This document shows, piece by piece, positions 7,467-17,261 of a stretch of 64,000 nt of DNA. The translations under genes and the position numbers were made by a program. The notes beneath the pieces are model-generated. The model was given only the letters and a program-made list of their open reading frames with translations. It did not search any database and was not told the origin of the DNA. Each line of letters starts with the position of its first letter. Position 1 is the stretch's first letter. The DNA is from CAZOZZ01 sp965247425 (GTDB lineage: Bacteria; Acidobacteriota; Terriglobia; 20CM-2-55-15): positions 5,456,001 through 5,520,000 of the forward strand of contig OZ252023.1 of assembly GCA_965247425.1 (NCBI GenBank). Reading direction: 5' to 3'.

Positions 7467-10073
7467 TCATTCCGCCCGAATGCCCTGGATCGGATCCATC
7501 CTGAGAGCGAGCGACGCGGGATAAAGTCCTGCAACGATCGTCGCGATCAGGACGAACAACAGGGACTGCACCAGGAATCCGAATGGCATCGTAAACTGGA
7601 TCGTCCACCCGAACGACTGAAAATTGATCACGTAGATCAGAAGCACGGACAGGACAATGCCCAGGGCGAGACCGATCGCGCCGCCCAGGATTCCGATCAA
7701 CCCCGACTCCAAGATCACGACGCGACGGATTTGTGCGCGCGCCGCGCCGACAAAACGCAGCATGGCTATTTCAGGCCGGCGCTCGATGATCAGCGCCGCC
7801 AGGGTGTTGGCGATCCCAAGAACCGCCACCGCCATTGCGATCACCTCGAGTGCATACGTAATCTCGAACGTCTGATCGAAGACACGGAGGACCTGGGAAC
7901 GTAACTCGCCATTGGTTGCGATTCGAAGCTCGGTGTCCGGAAGCAGTTCCGCGATTCTGGCCCGGGTTGCCGCTGGGTCGGCGCCAGGTTCGAGGTACAG
8001 GGCCACGTTGCTCACGTCGGGGTCGTCGAACTTCTCGAGGTAGGTTCCGCGGTCCATAACGATCAAGCCACCTTCGCTGGAGTAGTCGTAGAAGACGGCC
8101 TCTACCGCGAAGGGTTCCATGCCTGCCGGCGTAGGGAGCCGGACTGTGTCGCCGGGCCCGATACCGTGGCGGACCGCGAAGGGCTCTGAAACAACGACCC
8201 GATCGGAGCCGATCAGTCTGGCAGCCACGTCGGGTGTCGTCCGGCCATCCATGAAGAGTAAACTGCTGTGCGTGGCGACGGTTCGGAATTCCCCGGCGGC
8301 CTGAAATGCCGGAAAGCCGTCATAGTCAATTACCATCGCTCGAAAACGATCGATGGCGGCAATGGCAGGAATCGTATCGAGCACCTCCAGCGTCTTTCCC
8401 TCCAGGACGTTCCTTCCGCCGTTGCTTCCGAACGAACCGGGTCGCAGATAAAGATCGCCTTTGAGTGTCTGGTCGATCCACACGATAACCGTGTCGCGAA
8501 AGCTGGCCACCATGATTGCCACGCTGATCAGCATTGCGACGGCGATCGCCAGAGACATCACGGCAACGACGACCCGGCCAAGACTTCCTTCGATTGTTTG
8601 AATAGCCAGCCGGCCCTCGACCGGAAGCAGCCGTATGAACGGTATCCGAATCAGCTTGAGCAGGCCGCGAACCAGCAGGGGCGAAAGCAGCCCGAATCCT
8701 GCGATGAACGAAACGCCGGCGGCGTAGCCCAGGAACGGAAACCCGTCGATTGCAGGACCGAAGCTGAGAATGGCGCCCAGCAGCATTGTCGCTCCACCGC
8801 CGGCAACCTGAAAGCGCAGCTTCCGTCCGCTGGCCCTGCCCATGACGTTTTCCCGGAGAGCCTCGACCGGCGAGACCTGGGTGGCCCTCAAGGCCGGCCC
8901 GGTTCCGGAAACGGCGGCCAGAACGCCACCCAGCAAAAGCATCTCCAGATAGAGGACAGGGTCGGCCTGTGAATCTACCGTCCCTCCCCCCGTAGCGCCC
9001 GTGTACAGTGCCGCTATGGTACGGGAGACAAGCGCGCCGGAAGCCGTCGCCAGAAGTTCACCGAGCCATATACCAAGCGCTGCACCGACGACGCCGAACG
9101 CCGTCGCCTCGACCAGGAACATCCACTTGATCGTTCTACGCGAGGTTCCCAGTGTGCGAAGGGCGCCGATTTCAGTTCGTCTTCGGACCACGGCGATGTT
9201 CAGCGTGTTGTAGATCAAGATCATGCCGACGATGAGCGAGATGTAGCTCAACGCCGTCAGGTTGTACCGGAACGCCCGAATCATCTTTTCATTGTCGTCG
9301 GCTGTGTCCTCGGGCCGATAGACGATCACGGATTCGGGAAGCTGGACGCGAATGCGCTCTGCGACCGCATCCACCATGTTCGGGTCGTCGAGCAGGACTT
9401 CGATGCGGTCGATCCATCCGATCTTGTTCAGCGTGAGTTGGGCGGCCGCGATGTCCATGATTGCGATTTTGCCCCCGAACGCGCGCGCCACCCCTTCGTC
9501 GGCCAGGATCGCACCGACGACGAGCTCCCGCCAGCGGTTGGACACAAGGAACCGGGCGGTGTCGCCAATGCCCACTCCCAGGTCCTCGGCAAGGCTGGAT
9601 GGGATGATGATCGTGTCCGGGCGGATCAGCAGATCCAGGTATTCTTCACGTGTGATGTCCAGACCGAGGTTGTCCCCTTCAGCGGTCATGTATCGACGGA
9701 ACGGTGCATCCGATAGCAGATCGACACCGAAGATTTGAATGGATTCCCTTCCCAGTGGGTTTGGCGAGTCGTCCAGGTCGACGCGCCCTTCGACGATGGC
9801 GGTCAATGCGCCGATATCCCAGACCCAGTCGAGCTCACCGATCAATTGTTCGTCGAGTTGCAGCCCGTTGGCCGTGATCTGGAGGTCGGCCCCTCCGCCC
9901 AGAATCCTCAGGCTATCGTTGAACGAGCCGATCGCGCGGTCGTTTGCCAGTTGGACCCCCACGACGACTGCAATGCCCAAAGATACGCCGGTTATCGTCA
10001 GCAACGTTCGGATCGGGTTTCGCGCCAGGTCGCGAAGGATGTAGCGATGGAAGAGTAGACCGAAGCCTCTCAT
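7467..10073 (-). CDS. ABC transporter permease with two FtsX domains (AttFG-like)
   Basis: 868 residues, about ten membrane helices. N-terminal helix (about 20-42), a large periplasmic domain (about 45-270), three helices (about 275-400, first FtsX domain), two more helices, a helix near 500 followed by a second periplasmic region, and a C-terminal FtsX domain (about 740-865, ALxxxPxxxLR-like end SLALRMDPIQGIRAE). This is the fused AttF/AttG or YbbP-like organisation, associated with lipid or lipoprotein transport rather than small-solute uptake. The start overlaps the ATPase stop by four bases, so the two subunits are coupled. Confidence 0.88.
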   Translation of the reverse strand: MRGFGLLFHRYILRDLARNPIRTLLTITGVSLGIAVVVGVQLANDRAIGSFNDSLRILGGGADLQITANGLQLDEQLIGELDWVWDIGALTAIVEGRVDLDDSPNPLGRESIQIFGVDLLSDAPFRRYMTAEGDNLGLDITREEYLDLLIRPDTIIIPSSLAEDLGVGIGDTARFLVSNRWRELVVGAILADEGVARAFGGKIAIMDIAAAQLTLNKIGWIDRIEVLLDDPNMVDAVAERIRVQLPESVIVYRPEDTADDNEKMIRAFRYNLTALSYISLIVGMILIYNTLNIAVVRRRTEIGALRTLGTSRRTIKWMFLVEATAFGVVGAALGIWLGELLATASGALVSRTIAALYTGATGGGTVDSQADPVLYLEMLLLGGVLAAVSGTGPALRATQVSPVEALRENVMGRASGRKLRFQVAGGGATMLLGAILSFGPAIDGFPFLGYAAGVSFIAGFGLLSPLLVRGLLKLIRIPFIRLLPVEGRLAIQTIEGSLGRVVVAVMSLAIAVAMLISVAIMVASFRDTVIVWIDQTLKGDLYLRPGSFGSNGGRNVLEGKTLEVLDTIPAIAAIDRFRAMVIDYDGFPAFQAAGEFRTVATHSSLLFMDGRTTPDVAARLIGSDRVVVSEPFAVRHGIGPGDTVRLPTPAGMEPFAVEAVFYDYSSEGGLIVMDRGTYLEKFDDPDVSNVALYLEPGADPAATRARIAELLPDTELRIATNGELRSQVLRVFDQTFEITYALEVIAMAVAVLGIANTLAALIIERRPEIAMLRFVGAARAQIRRVVILESGLIGILGGAIGLALGIVLSVLLIYVINFQSFGWTIQFTMPFGFLVQSLLFVLIATIVAGLYPASLALRMDPIQGIRAE

Positions 10074-10738
10074 CCGACCAGTCCGCCGTCTCTCAAGCGG
10101 AGCGTTTGATCCGAGTACGCGGCGGCCACATCGCTGTGGGTCGCCATGACCACGGCCGTCCCGGTGGCCGTCAGCTTCTGAAGCAGTTCCAGGATGATCT
10201 TGCCGTTGTCGGAATCCAGGTTGCCGGTGGGCTCGTCGGCGACGACGAGCGGCGGCTCGTGAACGATGGCCCTTGCCAGAGCTCCCCGTTGCAGTTCCCC
10301 ACCCGAAAGCTGTGTCGGCAAGGCGTCTCGCCGGCCCGATAGACCGACGGATTCGATCAACGACCGCACCCGTTCGTGATCCACTTTCCTGCCATGGGTC
10401 AGCAGCAGCGGGAGCGCGACGTTTTCTTCGAGGGTGAGCGTGGGGAGCAGATAGAAGAATTGAAAAACGAAGCCAACCCGTGTCCGGCGAATCGCGGTCA
10501 GCTCTTCCTCGCCGAGGCTGTGGACCGCATGGCCTTCGAGCCAGGCTTCACCCTCGGTCGGTCTGTCCATGGCGCCGATGATGTGAAGCAGAGTGGACTT
10601 GCCACAACCGCTGGGACCCATGAGCGTGACAAACCGGCCCCTCTCGATCTCAAGCGAAACGTCTTTGAGCGCAACGACAGGCTCGCTCGCGGACTCGTAG
10701 ACCTTTCTGACGTGATTGATCCTGACCAACTGGTTCAT
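10070..10738 (-). CDS. ABC transporter ATP-binding protein (AttE/LolD-like)
   Basis: 222 residues. Walker A GPSGCGKST (about 39-47), Q-loop VFQFFYLLP, a slightly altered signature LSGGELQRGALARAI, Walker B LVVADEPTGNLDS and switch His ATHSD. It belongs to the same subfamily as the ATPase at 5126 but is not a recent duplicate. It overlaps the permease gene downstream by four bases and the Fic gene upstream by four bases, so Fic, ATPase and permease form one translationally coupled unit. Confidence 0.9.
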   Translation of the reverse strand: MNQLVRINHVRKVYESASEPVVALKDVSLEIERGRFVTLMGPSGCGKSTLLHIIGAMDRPTEGEAWLEGHAVHSLGEEELTAIRRTRVGFVFQFFYLLPTLTLEENVALPLLLTHGRKVDHERVRSLIESVGLSGRRDALPTQLSGGELQRGALARAIVHEPPLVVADEPTGNLDSDNGKIILELLQKLTATGTAVVMATHSDVAAAYSDQTLRLRDGGLVG

Positions 10739-11916
10739 GGTCCGGCAGGCTCGATGATGTCGAGAATCTCTGTGGCTGTGAAGACCCGGTTGCGACGTCG
10801 TCCGGTCGCCTCGTGCAGTATACCCTGCTCGACGAGTTTTTCGATGTTCAGCTTCGCGCCCCGCGGCGTGACGCCAAGGAGCCTCTGGGCATTGCCGACC
10901 GTGGTCGCCGGAAACCTGAAAAGAGCGTCAATGAGCTTGTGTGGTGAGGCCGATGATCGCCCTGGCTTTGCACGCACCAGCCAATCGTTTCGAAGGGCCA
11001 CAAGCTTGTCGATACGAATCAGGGTGTCGGCGGACTGCCGTTCGATGCCTCGCAGGAAGAACGTGATCCAATCCCGCCAAGTCCCCCGGAGCCTCACTTG
11101 AAGGAGCAGATCGGTGTACTGGGACTGATGACGCATGAAATAACTACTCATATAGTACAAGGGTTGGGGCTGCCTGCCAGCCTTGCCCAGAAGCAAAGGG
11201 ATCAACATCCTTCCAATGCGGCCGCTTCCCACCGCGAACGGATGGATAGTTTCAAACTGATAGTGAATGAGGGCAACCTTGACGAGGAGTGGAACCGGCC
11301 CTGTTCGGATGAAGAGTTCCAGCCGCCTCAGGCAGTCCCTCATTTCCGGCCCGGACGGAGGACCAAACCATTGGTGTAAAGGACCTTGGTCGGGATTTGG
11401 CTCTGTCCCGGGGCCGCCGCGGAACTTGCCGGATTCACTTCGCGGCCCGCTTCCCTCCAGCAAGGTGGAATGGAGTTCCGAGATGAACCCCAGATCTATG
11501 TGTGAACCCTCCAGGCGCCCGAGACCCTGCGCCATGGCCTTTGCATAATTCACCACGTCCCGTGCTGCCACCTCGCCCGCAGGTGGTCTCTTTCCAGTAA
11601 CTCCTTGAATCAAAGCATTTTGTGTGGGTGCAGAGACTCCATCCAGCCGGCTCGAGGCGATGGCCTCTCCCAACAGCAACGGTCCGGCAACGAGATAGGG
11701 ATTCGCGAGCGTCCGACCAACCCCGGCCAATTTTCCCAGCCCATGTTCCGCGTCCGAAATGGCATCGAGCATCAAGCCGTATTCGAGCCCGGACGGAGGC
11801 AGCGGGTCCGGCACGAAAGCCCACCGACCTTCTATCGTGCGAACCGAGGCCCCAGACATCCTGGTTGTCGCCTCACCCGGGGACAAACCTACTGACTCGA
11901 CCATAACGACACTCAA
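10735..11916 (-). CDS. Fic-domain protein with altered active-site motif
   Basis: 393 residues: N-terminal Fic-associated helices, Fic core (about 120-290) and a C-terminal winged helix (about 325-390). Canonical HPFx[DE]GNGRxxR reads HPFAVGSGRIGR at 225-236: catalytic His225 and the Arg residues are kept, but the metal-binding Asp/Glu is Val229 and Asn is Ser231. A class II-type inhibitory motif is present as S88-x3-D92-G93 (Asp for Glu). Fic enzymes usually transfer AMP to a protein hydroxyl; loss of the acidic residue makes standard AMPylation doubtful. It heads the AttEFGH-like operon with a four-base overlap. The upstream leader is AT-rich with a TATAAT-like -10. Confidence 0.85.
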   Translation of the reverse strand: MSVVMVESVGLSPGEATTRMSGASVRTIEGRWAFVPDPLPPSGLEYGLMLDAISDAEHGLGKLAGVGRTLANPYLVAGPLLLGEAIASSRLDGVSAPTQNALIQGVTGKRPPAGEVAARDVVNYAKAMAQGLGRLEGSHIDLGFISELHSTLLEGSGPRSESGKFRGGPGTEPNPDQGPLHQWFGPPSGPEMRDCLRRLELFIRTGPVPLLVKVALIHYQFETIHPFAVGSGRIGRMLIPLLLGKAGRQPQPLYYMSSYFMRHQSQYTDLLLQVRLRGTWRDWITFFLRGIERQSADTLIRIDKLVALRNDWLVRAKPGRSSASPHKLIDALFRFPATTVGNAQRLLGVTPRGAKLNIEKLVEQGILHEATGRRRNRVFTATEILDIIEPAGP

Positions 11917-12116
11917 GCCACCAATGCAATGGACCGCGCGTGTGTGTGGTCATCCCAGACCACGATTGTTAATGTATTATATATATATTAAGCTACCATA
12001 AACTGTGAGGAAGTTGGTTTCGTAACGGGCCATCCTGTCCATATCTTCTCGCATCACCGACGAATACATTCCTTTAATGTGAGTTTATTGGCTATAGACT
12101 AACATAATGAACTATT
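11917..12116. other. AT-rich intergenic segment
   Basis: About 200 bases, much richer in A/T than the flanks, with an alternating TA run near 11973-11990 (TATTATATATATATTAA). On the minus strand this gives TATAAT-type -10 elements and probably holds the promoter of the Fic operon. No terminator is evident for the regulator gene that ends at 12117. Confidence 0.4.
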
Positions 12117-15100
12117 CTATAATCCGCCCCGTCCACGGTACTGCCGAAAGTCTGGCTGACACCCATTCCGCCTGAGGAAGTCCATGAAACGGCGATACTC
12201 GCGGCGATCAAGGTGAAACAGCGAGGCGACAGACGTGTAGGATCCACGAGTCGCTCTCAGGCCCAGGTCCATCAGGGCGATGACATTTTCGCGCGATATG
12301 TCTCGTTTCTTGTAGCGTGCATGTATCAGAGTCCAGAAATCCTTTCGCCCAGCGGTCAGGTCTTTGAACCAGGCTTGCACCTCGTCGGAGCTTTGCCAGT
12401 GCCTGGCTCCGGATTCAACCTCGACCGTCTTAATCACGTTCCCGACTGTTGTCGAGAAATATGCCCTCTCGATCAAATTCTGGAGCTCTCGAATATTACC
12501 AGCGTAGTTCCCCGTCGCCAGAGCGTCCAGGATCCCCCGCCCAAATCGCTTCTTGGTCTTGTTGGTCTCGTTGAGCCGCTCCAGAAACGAGAGGGCGATG
12601 TCCGGGATGTCCTGTTTTCGGCTACGGAGGGGAGGAACCTGTATGTGCAGGACCTTGAGGCGGAAGAGTAGATCCTGCCGGAAGGTACCTGTCTCGACAA
12701 GGGTGTCGAGGTTGGCGTTCGTGGCCGCGATTAGCCGAATGTCCACAGCGCGACCTTTTGTGTCCCCTACCCTGCGGACCTCTCTTTCCTGCAGAACCCG
12801 GAGAAGCTTCGCCTGCAATGCCGGGCTCGTGTTGGAAATTTCGTCCAGAAACAACGTTCCCCGGTTGGCGGATTCAATGAGCCCGGCCCGATCCGCCGTC
12901 GCCCCGGTGAACGATCCTCGCCGAATGCCGAAAAGTTCGCTTTCGACCAGAGTTTCCGGAATGGCGCCACAATCCACCGTGACGAACGGCCCGTCGCGAC
13001 GATCGCTGTTCTGATGAATCGCCCGGGCTACGAGTTCCTTGCCCGTTCCGCTCTCGCCCTCAATGAGGACCGTCGCGGGACTTCCCGCCGCAATCTCAAT
13101 CTGAGCGCACACCTCTTCGATTTCCCGGGAACGACCGACGATGCCCGAATAAGACGTTCTAGGTCGAGTCCGTTGCGGCTTTTGTTCGGCATGAATGATT
13201 GCGTACAGAGAATTGCCACCGATAACACCAAGCATCGTCAGAAACTCAATTTCAACTTCACGAAATTTTCGTTGGCCGAGGTCGACGTAAATGCCACCCA
13301 ATTGGCTTCCAGACGACGAGAGAGGAACCCAGGCGGTCGTGTGGTTCTGTCTTCCGGCAGCTCTTTCGACTTCCTGATTGCCGCAGAACGGTTGGTTTTT
13401 CTCTTTCGCTCCGTACAGTCTTGAAATCTTCCCGGAAAGACTCTCGTCAAGGTTCACTCCCACGGGGTAGAACTCGACCTTCCCGTCCGCGGTCAACATC
13501 AGAACGACGTTGCATTTCAGAGTTCGCCGAATTGCCAGGTGCAACGTCCGAACACAGTCGTCGGTAGTTGCGGCGGCGCCCAGGGAAATCGTGGTCTCGT
13601 AGATGGCCTTGAAGAAAGGATTGTCATCTCGACGGTCCGGGGCCCGATTGTCGAGCGTCACGTTGGACCCAGGAAGTTTCAGATCAACTTCGGCGAGAAT
13701 GGAGATCGCTTGCCTTCTCCACGTCACATTGAGATAGCGGTTTCGGTTCCGGAGCGGTATTTCGGTGGCCAGATTGTTTATGGTATGCACGCTTCGTGAC
13801 AGGTACTCGCGTGCGTTCAACAGATTCGCTAACCCCAGTTGGTGTTCGCCGAGTCGAAACGCAGACTCAGCAGAGATCTCACGTAAGCCCATCTCCGACG
13901 CGAGCTGATAGGATTCCGTGAAATAGGCCTCCTTCTTCTGGGCGCCGCTCGTTAACATCCCTCGCATGAGCAGGATCTTCGCTCTGAGTGGCTGGTATCC
14001 ATACTTTCGACTAAGTCTGTCCGCCTCTGCAAGCCGCTTTCCGGCGTCGTCAGTCTTGCCTACAAGGAGCAAGTTAGTTGCCAGTTCCATGAGGACCCGG
14101 CAACGTTGATAGGGGGTTCCTGTGGACTCCGTTAAGGTGAGAGCGTCGAGGAGGCCACCGACGCGATCGTTTAGTGAATCCTTTCCGTTACTCGATGCCA
14201 GAAGTGTCCGTTCCACACTGAAGAAGTCCGTGCCGAGAAGTTCCGCATTTCGAACCGACGCCCAGGCTCGTTTTGCCAGCGTCGACTCGCCAGTTCGTTC
14301 GTAGAGCTCGCATTTTCGAAGCGCCACCCAAATGGCCTTCTGACTTGCCGTATCCCGTTTGAGCATTCTCCCGGCGGAACCTAAGAGTCTTCGTGCTCTG
14401 GCGTACTCCCCGATTTCCATGCACAGGAAAGCTTGATCGGCGTCCAGCAATGGCAGGTTGGTCCGATCACCCTCGCGATAGAAATTCATCGCATTACAGA
14501 AATCCCCAGCTTCTCGGAACCATTTGGCGGCTTCCTGGAGATTCCCGCTTTTTGTTTCAAACGCCCCCAGATTCGCCAGTGACTGAAGCTCGGCTGCCAT
14601 GAGACCCGTGCTACGAACAATCTCAAGAACCTTTGCTTGATGAACACAGGCCTCACTCAGTTTGCCCACGTGTTCTAGGCACACGGCCACGTTATTGAGC
14701 ACGATCGGTTCCAGGTCGCTCCGTTCGACGCCGGAGCGTAGAACCGTGAGCGCCTTTTGATAGTCGCACAGCGAAATAAATATGTTTCCCTTGATCGCCG
14801 ACAGCCACATGAAATCAGCTGGCTCCGGCGGCGCTTCCTGGAGGTTCCGTTCAACCAATCCCAAGTGATGGTGGGCGTCCTGCACCTTTCCGGCGATCGC
14901 ATAAGCCTGAACGAGATTGCCTAACCTGCCTCTATCGGACACCCCGGCAGCAGGAGGGCAACTGTCTAGCGCCTTTCGATGCAGAGTGATCGACTCCAAT
15001 GCAGATTCCGCCAGAAATGCCAACTGCGTGTAGATTCGTGAGCGGTCCACCGGATCCAGCGCGATCCGACCTGAAAGCAGCTTGTCCAGGAGCTTTCGTG

Positions 15101-16199
15101 CCTTCCTATATTTGCCGATCCCGAGCAAGCATCGCGCATGTTCAATTAGTGACTTTGGGTCCACCGGTTTCCCCAATTTGGCCCAGTGCTGTTGAGCCCG
15201 TTCGAAGAACTTAGCGCCCGTTCGATAGTTTGCCAGTTCCTTGTTTCGGAGAGCTGCTTGATCGTAGGCCGTCGCGGCTTCCCTTGTCATTTGAGCTCGC
15301 GACGCGTGGTATGCGATGGACCCCTTATCTGAGCCTTCTTTCGAAAGCAAGCGGAAAACGATTAGGTGATATTTCCTCCGCTGATGACGAGTCAGGTTGC
15401 GGTAGATGACTTCCCGAATGCCGTCGTGTCGGAAGGTTGTCTCTTTGCGGTTTCCGCAGAGAATACCAGAGTCAACGAGGTTGCCCATGCTGTTGTTCGA
15501 TTGACCCGGTAGTGAGGCGATGACCTTCTTTTCGAGCCCAACAGGTAACGGTTTTGGGAACAGGGAAAGGAATTCCGCGACTTGCTTATCCGCGGGTTCG
15601 AGCCTAGCGACCTTTTGGAAGAGAACGTCCTCCACACGGGCCGGCAGGTCGCTGGTATTCCTGGCCTGATACCGGGCACACTCTTCAAGAAAGAGCGGGT
15701 TTCCACCTGCGTTGTCAACGATCCAGGCAACCCTCCGAACGTCGTCCGTAAGCTTCTGCGCGAGGTCGAAGGTCGATGCGTCGTCCAGAGCTTCCAAAGG
15801 GATTCGATGAAGATCAATTCCTGGATGGGTCGGCTCTTCCAGAAAGCGGCGTATTGCTGGTTGGGCCGTCCCCCTCCTCAAAGTCAGAACCAGACTCAGA
15901 CTGGACTCTCCCGCCCGAAAGTAGATCTGTTCCAGGATCCGAAGGGTTCCCTCATCGATCCAGTGCACGTCCTCAAGAACGATCGTGGTGGGCGACAGGT
16001 CGGCCAGTGAAATCACGGTCCCAGCAAGGTCTGTGATCATTTTTCCGGCGCTGATTGGGCCGTCTTCATGCGGGTCGTCGGACAGGAGGTCATCAAAATC
16101 GGGGAAGAGGCGTTTCAATGAAGGAGCAAAGCGACCCCCCTCATTCCTGATCCAACTGTCGAGCTTCTGGTCTCGCCATTTCAGGCGCTGGCCAACCAA
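12117..16199 (-). CDS. Sigma-54 activator with AAA/helical-repeat/GAF regions (3' part of a frameshift-split regulator)
   Basis: 1360 residues as called. N-terminus holds the rest of an AAA_16/STAND-like ATPase (Walker B TIVLEDVHWID) whose P-loop is in the upstream ORF. Then a long TPR-like helical region (about 280-830), a GAF-like domain (about 865-1000), a sigma-54 AAA+ domain (about 1025-1245; Walker A GESGTGKE, GSFTGA loop in place of GAFTGA, Walker B GTLFLDEI, R-finger region intact) and a C-terminal helix-turn-helix region. The N-terminus as called is not natural: the same frame continues upstream (YEPILQL) and joins the kinase ORF if one C is restored near 16219. Together they would make a protein of about 1,700 residues. 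It would activate sigma-54 promoters. Confidence 0.82.
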   Translation of the reverse strand: MVGQRLKWRDQKLDSWIRNEGGRFAPSLKRLFPDFDDLLSDDPHEDGPISAGKMITDLAGTVISLADLSPTTIVLEDVHWIDEGTLRILEQIYFRAGESSLSLVLTLRRGTAQPAIRRFLEEPTHPGIDLHRIPLEALDDASTFDLAQKLTDDVRRVAWIVDNAGGNPLFLEECARYQARNTSDLPARVEDVLFQKVARLEPADKQVAEFLSLFPKPLPVGLEKKVIASLPGQSNNSMGNLVDSGILCGNRKETTFRHDGIREVIYRNLTRHQRRKYHLIVFRLLSKEGSDKGSIAYHASRAQMTREAATAYDQAALRNKELANYRTGAKFFERAQQHWAKLGKPVDPKSLIEHARCLLGIGKYRKARKLLDKLLSGRIALDPVDRSRIYTQLAFLAESALESITLHRKALDSCPPAAGVSDRGRLGNLVQAYAIAGKVQDAHHHLGLVERNLQEAPPEPADFMWLSAIKGNIFISLCDYQKALTVLRSGVERSDLEPIVLNNVAVCLEHVGKLSEACVHQAKVLEIVRSTGLMAAELQSLANLGAFETKSGNLQEAAKWFREAGDFCNAMNFYREGDRTNLPLLDADQAFLCMEIGEYARARRLLGSAGRMLKRDTASQKAIWVALRKCELYERTGESTLAKRAWASVRNAELLGTDFFSVERTLLASSNGKDSLNDRVGGLLDALTLTESTGTPYQRCRVLMELATNLLLVGKTDDAGKRLAEADRLSRKYGYQPLRAKILLMRGMLTSGAQKKEAYFTESYQLASEMGLREISAESAFRLGEHQLGLANLLNAREYLSRSVHTINNLATEIPLRNRNRYLNVTWRRQAISILAEVDLKLPGSNVTLDNRAPDRRDDNPFFKAIYETTISLGAAATTDDCVRTLHLAIRRTLKCNVVLMLTADGKVEFYPVGVNLDESLSGKISRLYGAKEKNQPFCGNQEVERAAGRQNHTTAWVPLSSSGSQLGGIYVDLGQRKFREVEIEFLTMLGVIGGNSLYAIIHAEQKPQRTRPRTSYSGIVGRSREIEEVCAQIEIAAGSPATVLIEGESGTGKELVARAIHQNSDRRDGPFVTVDCGAIPETLVESELFGIRRGSFTGATADRAGLIESANRGTLFLDEISNTSPALQAKLLRVLQEREVRRVGDTKGRAVDIRLIAATNANLDTLVETGTFRQDLLFRLKVLHIQVPPLRSRKQDIPDIALSFLERLNETNKTKKRFGRGILDALATGNYAGNIRELQNLIERAYFSTTVGNVIKTVEVESGARHWQSSDEVQAWFKDLTAGRKDFWTLIHARYKKRDISRENVIALMDLGLRATRGSYTSVASLFHLDRREYRRFMDFLRRNGCQPDFRQYRGRGGL

Positions 16200-17236
16200 C
16201 TGCAGGATGGGCTCGTACGTGCGGTTTCACGCTCGTAACATCGTCCCACCAGAAAGCGACCAGCGGCCAGTTGGTGAAGGAAGGCCATCTCGGTCACGAA
16301 CCGCGTCTTCCCAATTCCCGCCTCGCCTTCCACAGACACGACCTGCGTTCTCATGCCCTTCAGGGCCAGGATGTCTAATGCCTGTTGGAATTCCCCCTCT
16401 CGACCAATAAATGGTGCTTGCGTCGGGGCTAGGGAACGAACGTCGAGAAGGTCGGGCAAAGATGGGAACGCCGCCGATCGTGAAGCCGGATCTTTGTCGA
16501 GCAGACGCGAAACAATCTCCGATAGCGCACGTGGTTCATCGCATAAGTCGGAAAGAGGTACCGGCATCGCATGGAGATATTTGTGTTTGAGGAGTTCCAG
16601 GTTGGAATCTTCAAACAAATCCCGTCCGGCGAACAGACGGTACAGCAGGGCGCCGAGCGAGTACAGGTCGGCCTCGAGCGACGGTCGCCCGCCTGCCAGT
16701 ATTTCCGGCGCATTGGATCTCACATCCTCGACGCCGAAGGTTTCGACGGGCCGTCCGGGCAGCCCGCCGTCGACCAGCCGAAGCGATCCATTGTCCTGGG
16801 TCAGCACGTTTGAGGGCTTGATCCTTCCGTGAACGGTTCCGTGGTTCTGCAGCAACAAGCAGGCGCCGACCAAGTTTGATGCGATTTCTTTTGGGTCCGC
16901 CGCCCTATCGAGACAACCTGCTGCCGATGCAGGATAGTAGTCCCGGACGTAGTAGAAGTCCTTCCGCGGCGTGAATCCGGCTTCAACAATATTTCCTATC
17001 CCAGGATGTGCAATGGTTCGATACCATGCGAGCCGCTTCTCGAACCCTGCCGACATCTGACAGACCCTGGCCGGAATGCACTTGACGAATACTTCGCGGC
17101 GGTCTGTCCAGCGATCGTGACCCAGAAACGACGTGACGTACTTCGACCGACGCAGGGCCCGAACTATTTCGAAGCGTGTCGTCAAAAACCGCTGCATCGA
17201 GTGACCTCGGGTGGCTACCTGCACCGGACTTGTCAT
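16181..17236 (-). CDS. Protein-kinase-like domain plus AAA P-loop (5' part of a frameshift-split regulator)
   Basis: 351 residues. Residues ~20-265 form a Ser/Thr-kinase fold: K52 (beta-3 lysine) and D156 (DGG for DFG) and NAPE are present. The catalytic loop reads HGRIKPSN (136-143), so the HRD aspartate is missing, and the glycine-rich loop lacks its glycines. It is therefore probably a pseudokinase. It is followed by the start of an AAA_16 ATPase with P-loop GEAGIGKTR (304-312). The last ~12 residues diverge from the family pattern, and the alternative frame continues into the downstream ORF. An ATG 13 codons in (MQRF) is an alternative start. Confidence 0.82.
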   Translation of the reverse strand: MTSPVQVATRGHSMQRFLTTRFEIVRALRRSKYVTSFLGHDRWTDRREVFVKCIPARVCQMSAGFEKRLAWYRTIAHPGIGNIVEAGFTPRKDFYYVRDYYPASAAGCLDRAADPKEIASNLVGACLLLQNHGTVHGRIKPSNVLTQDNGSLRLVDGGLPGRPVETFGVEDVRSNAPEILAGGRPSLEADLYSLGALLYRLFAGRDLFEDSNLELLKHKYLHAMPVPLSDLCDEPRALSEIVSRLLDKDPASRSAAFPSLPDLLDVRSLAPTQAPFIGREGEFQQALDILALKGMRTQVVSVEGEAGIGKTRFVTEMAFLHQLAAGRFLVGRCYERETARTSPSCSWLASA

Positions 17237-17261
17237 GCCGGCGCTGGGATTCTCAAAAAAC

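Noticed and set aside
6888..7904. 338-codon + ORF opposite the AttH-like and permease genes
   Set aside because: Shadow of two well-supported minus-strand genes; low-complexity Gln/Arg/Asp-rich translation.
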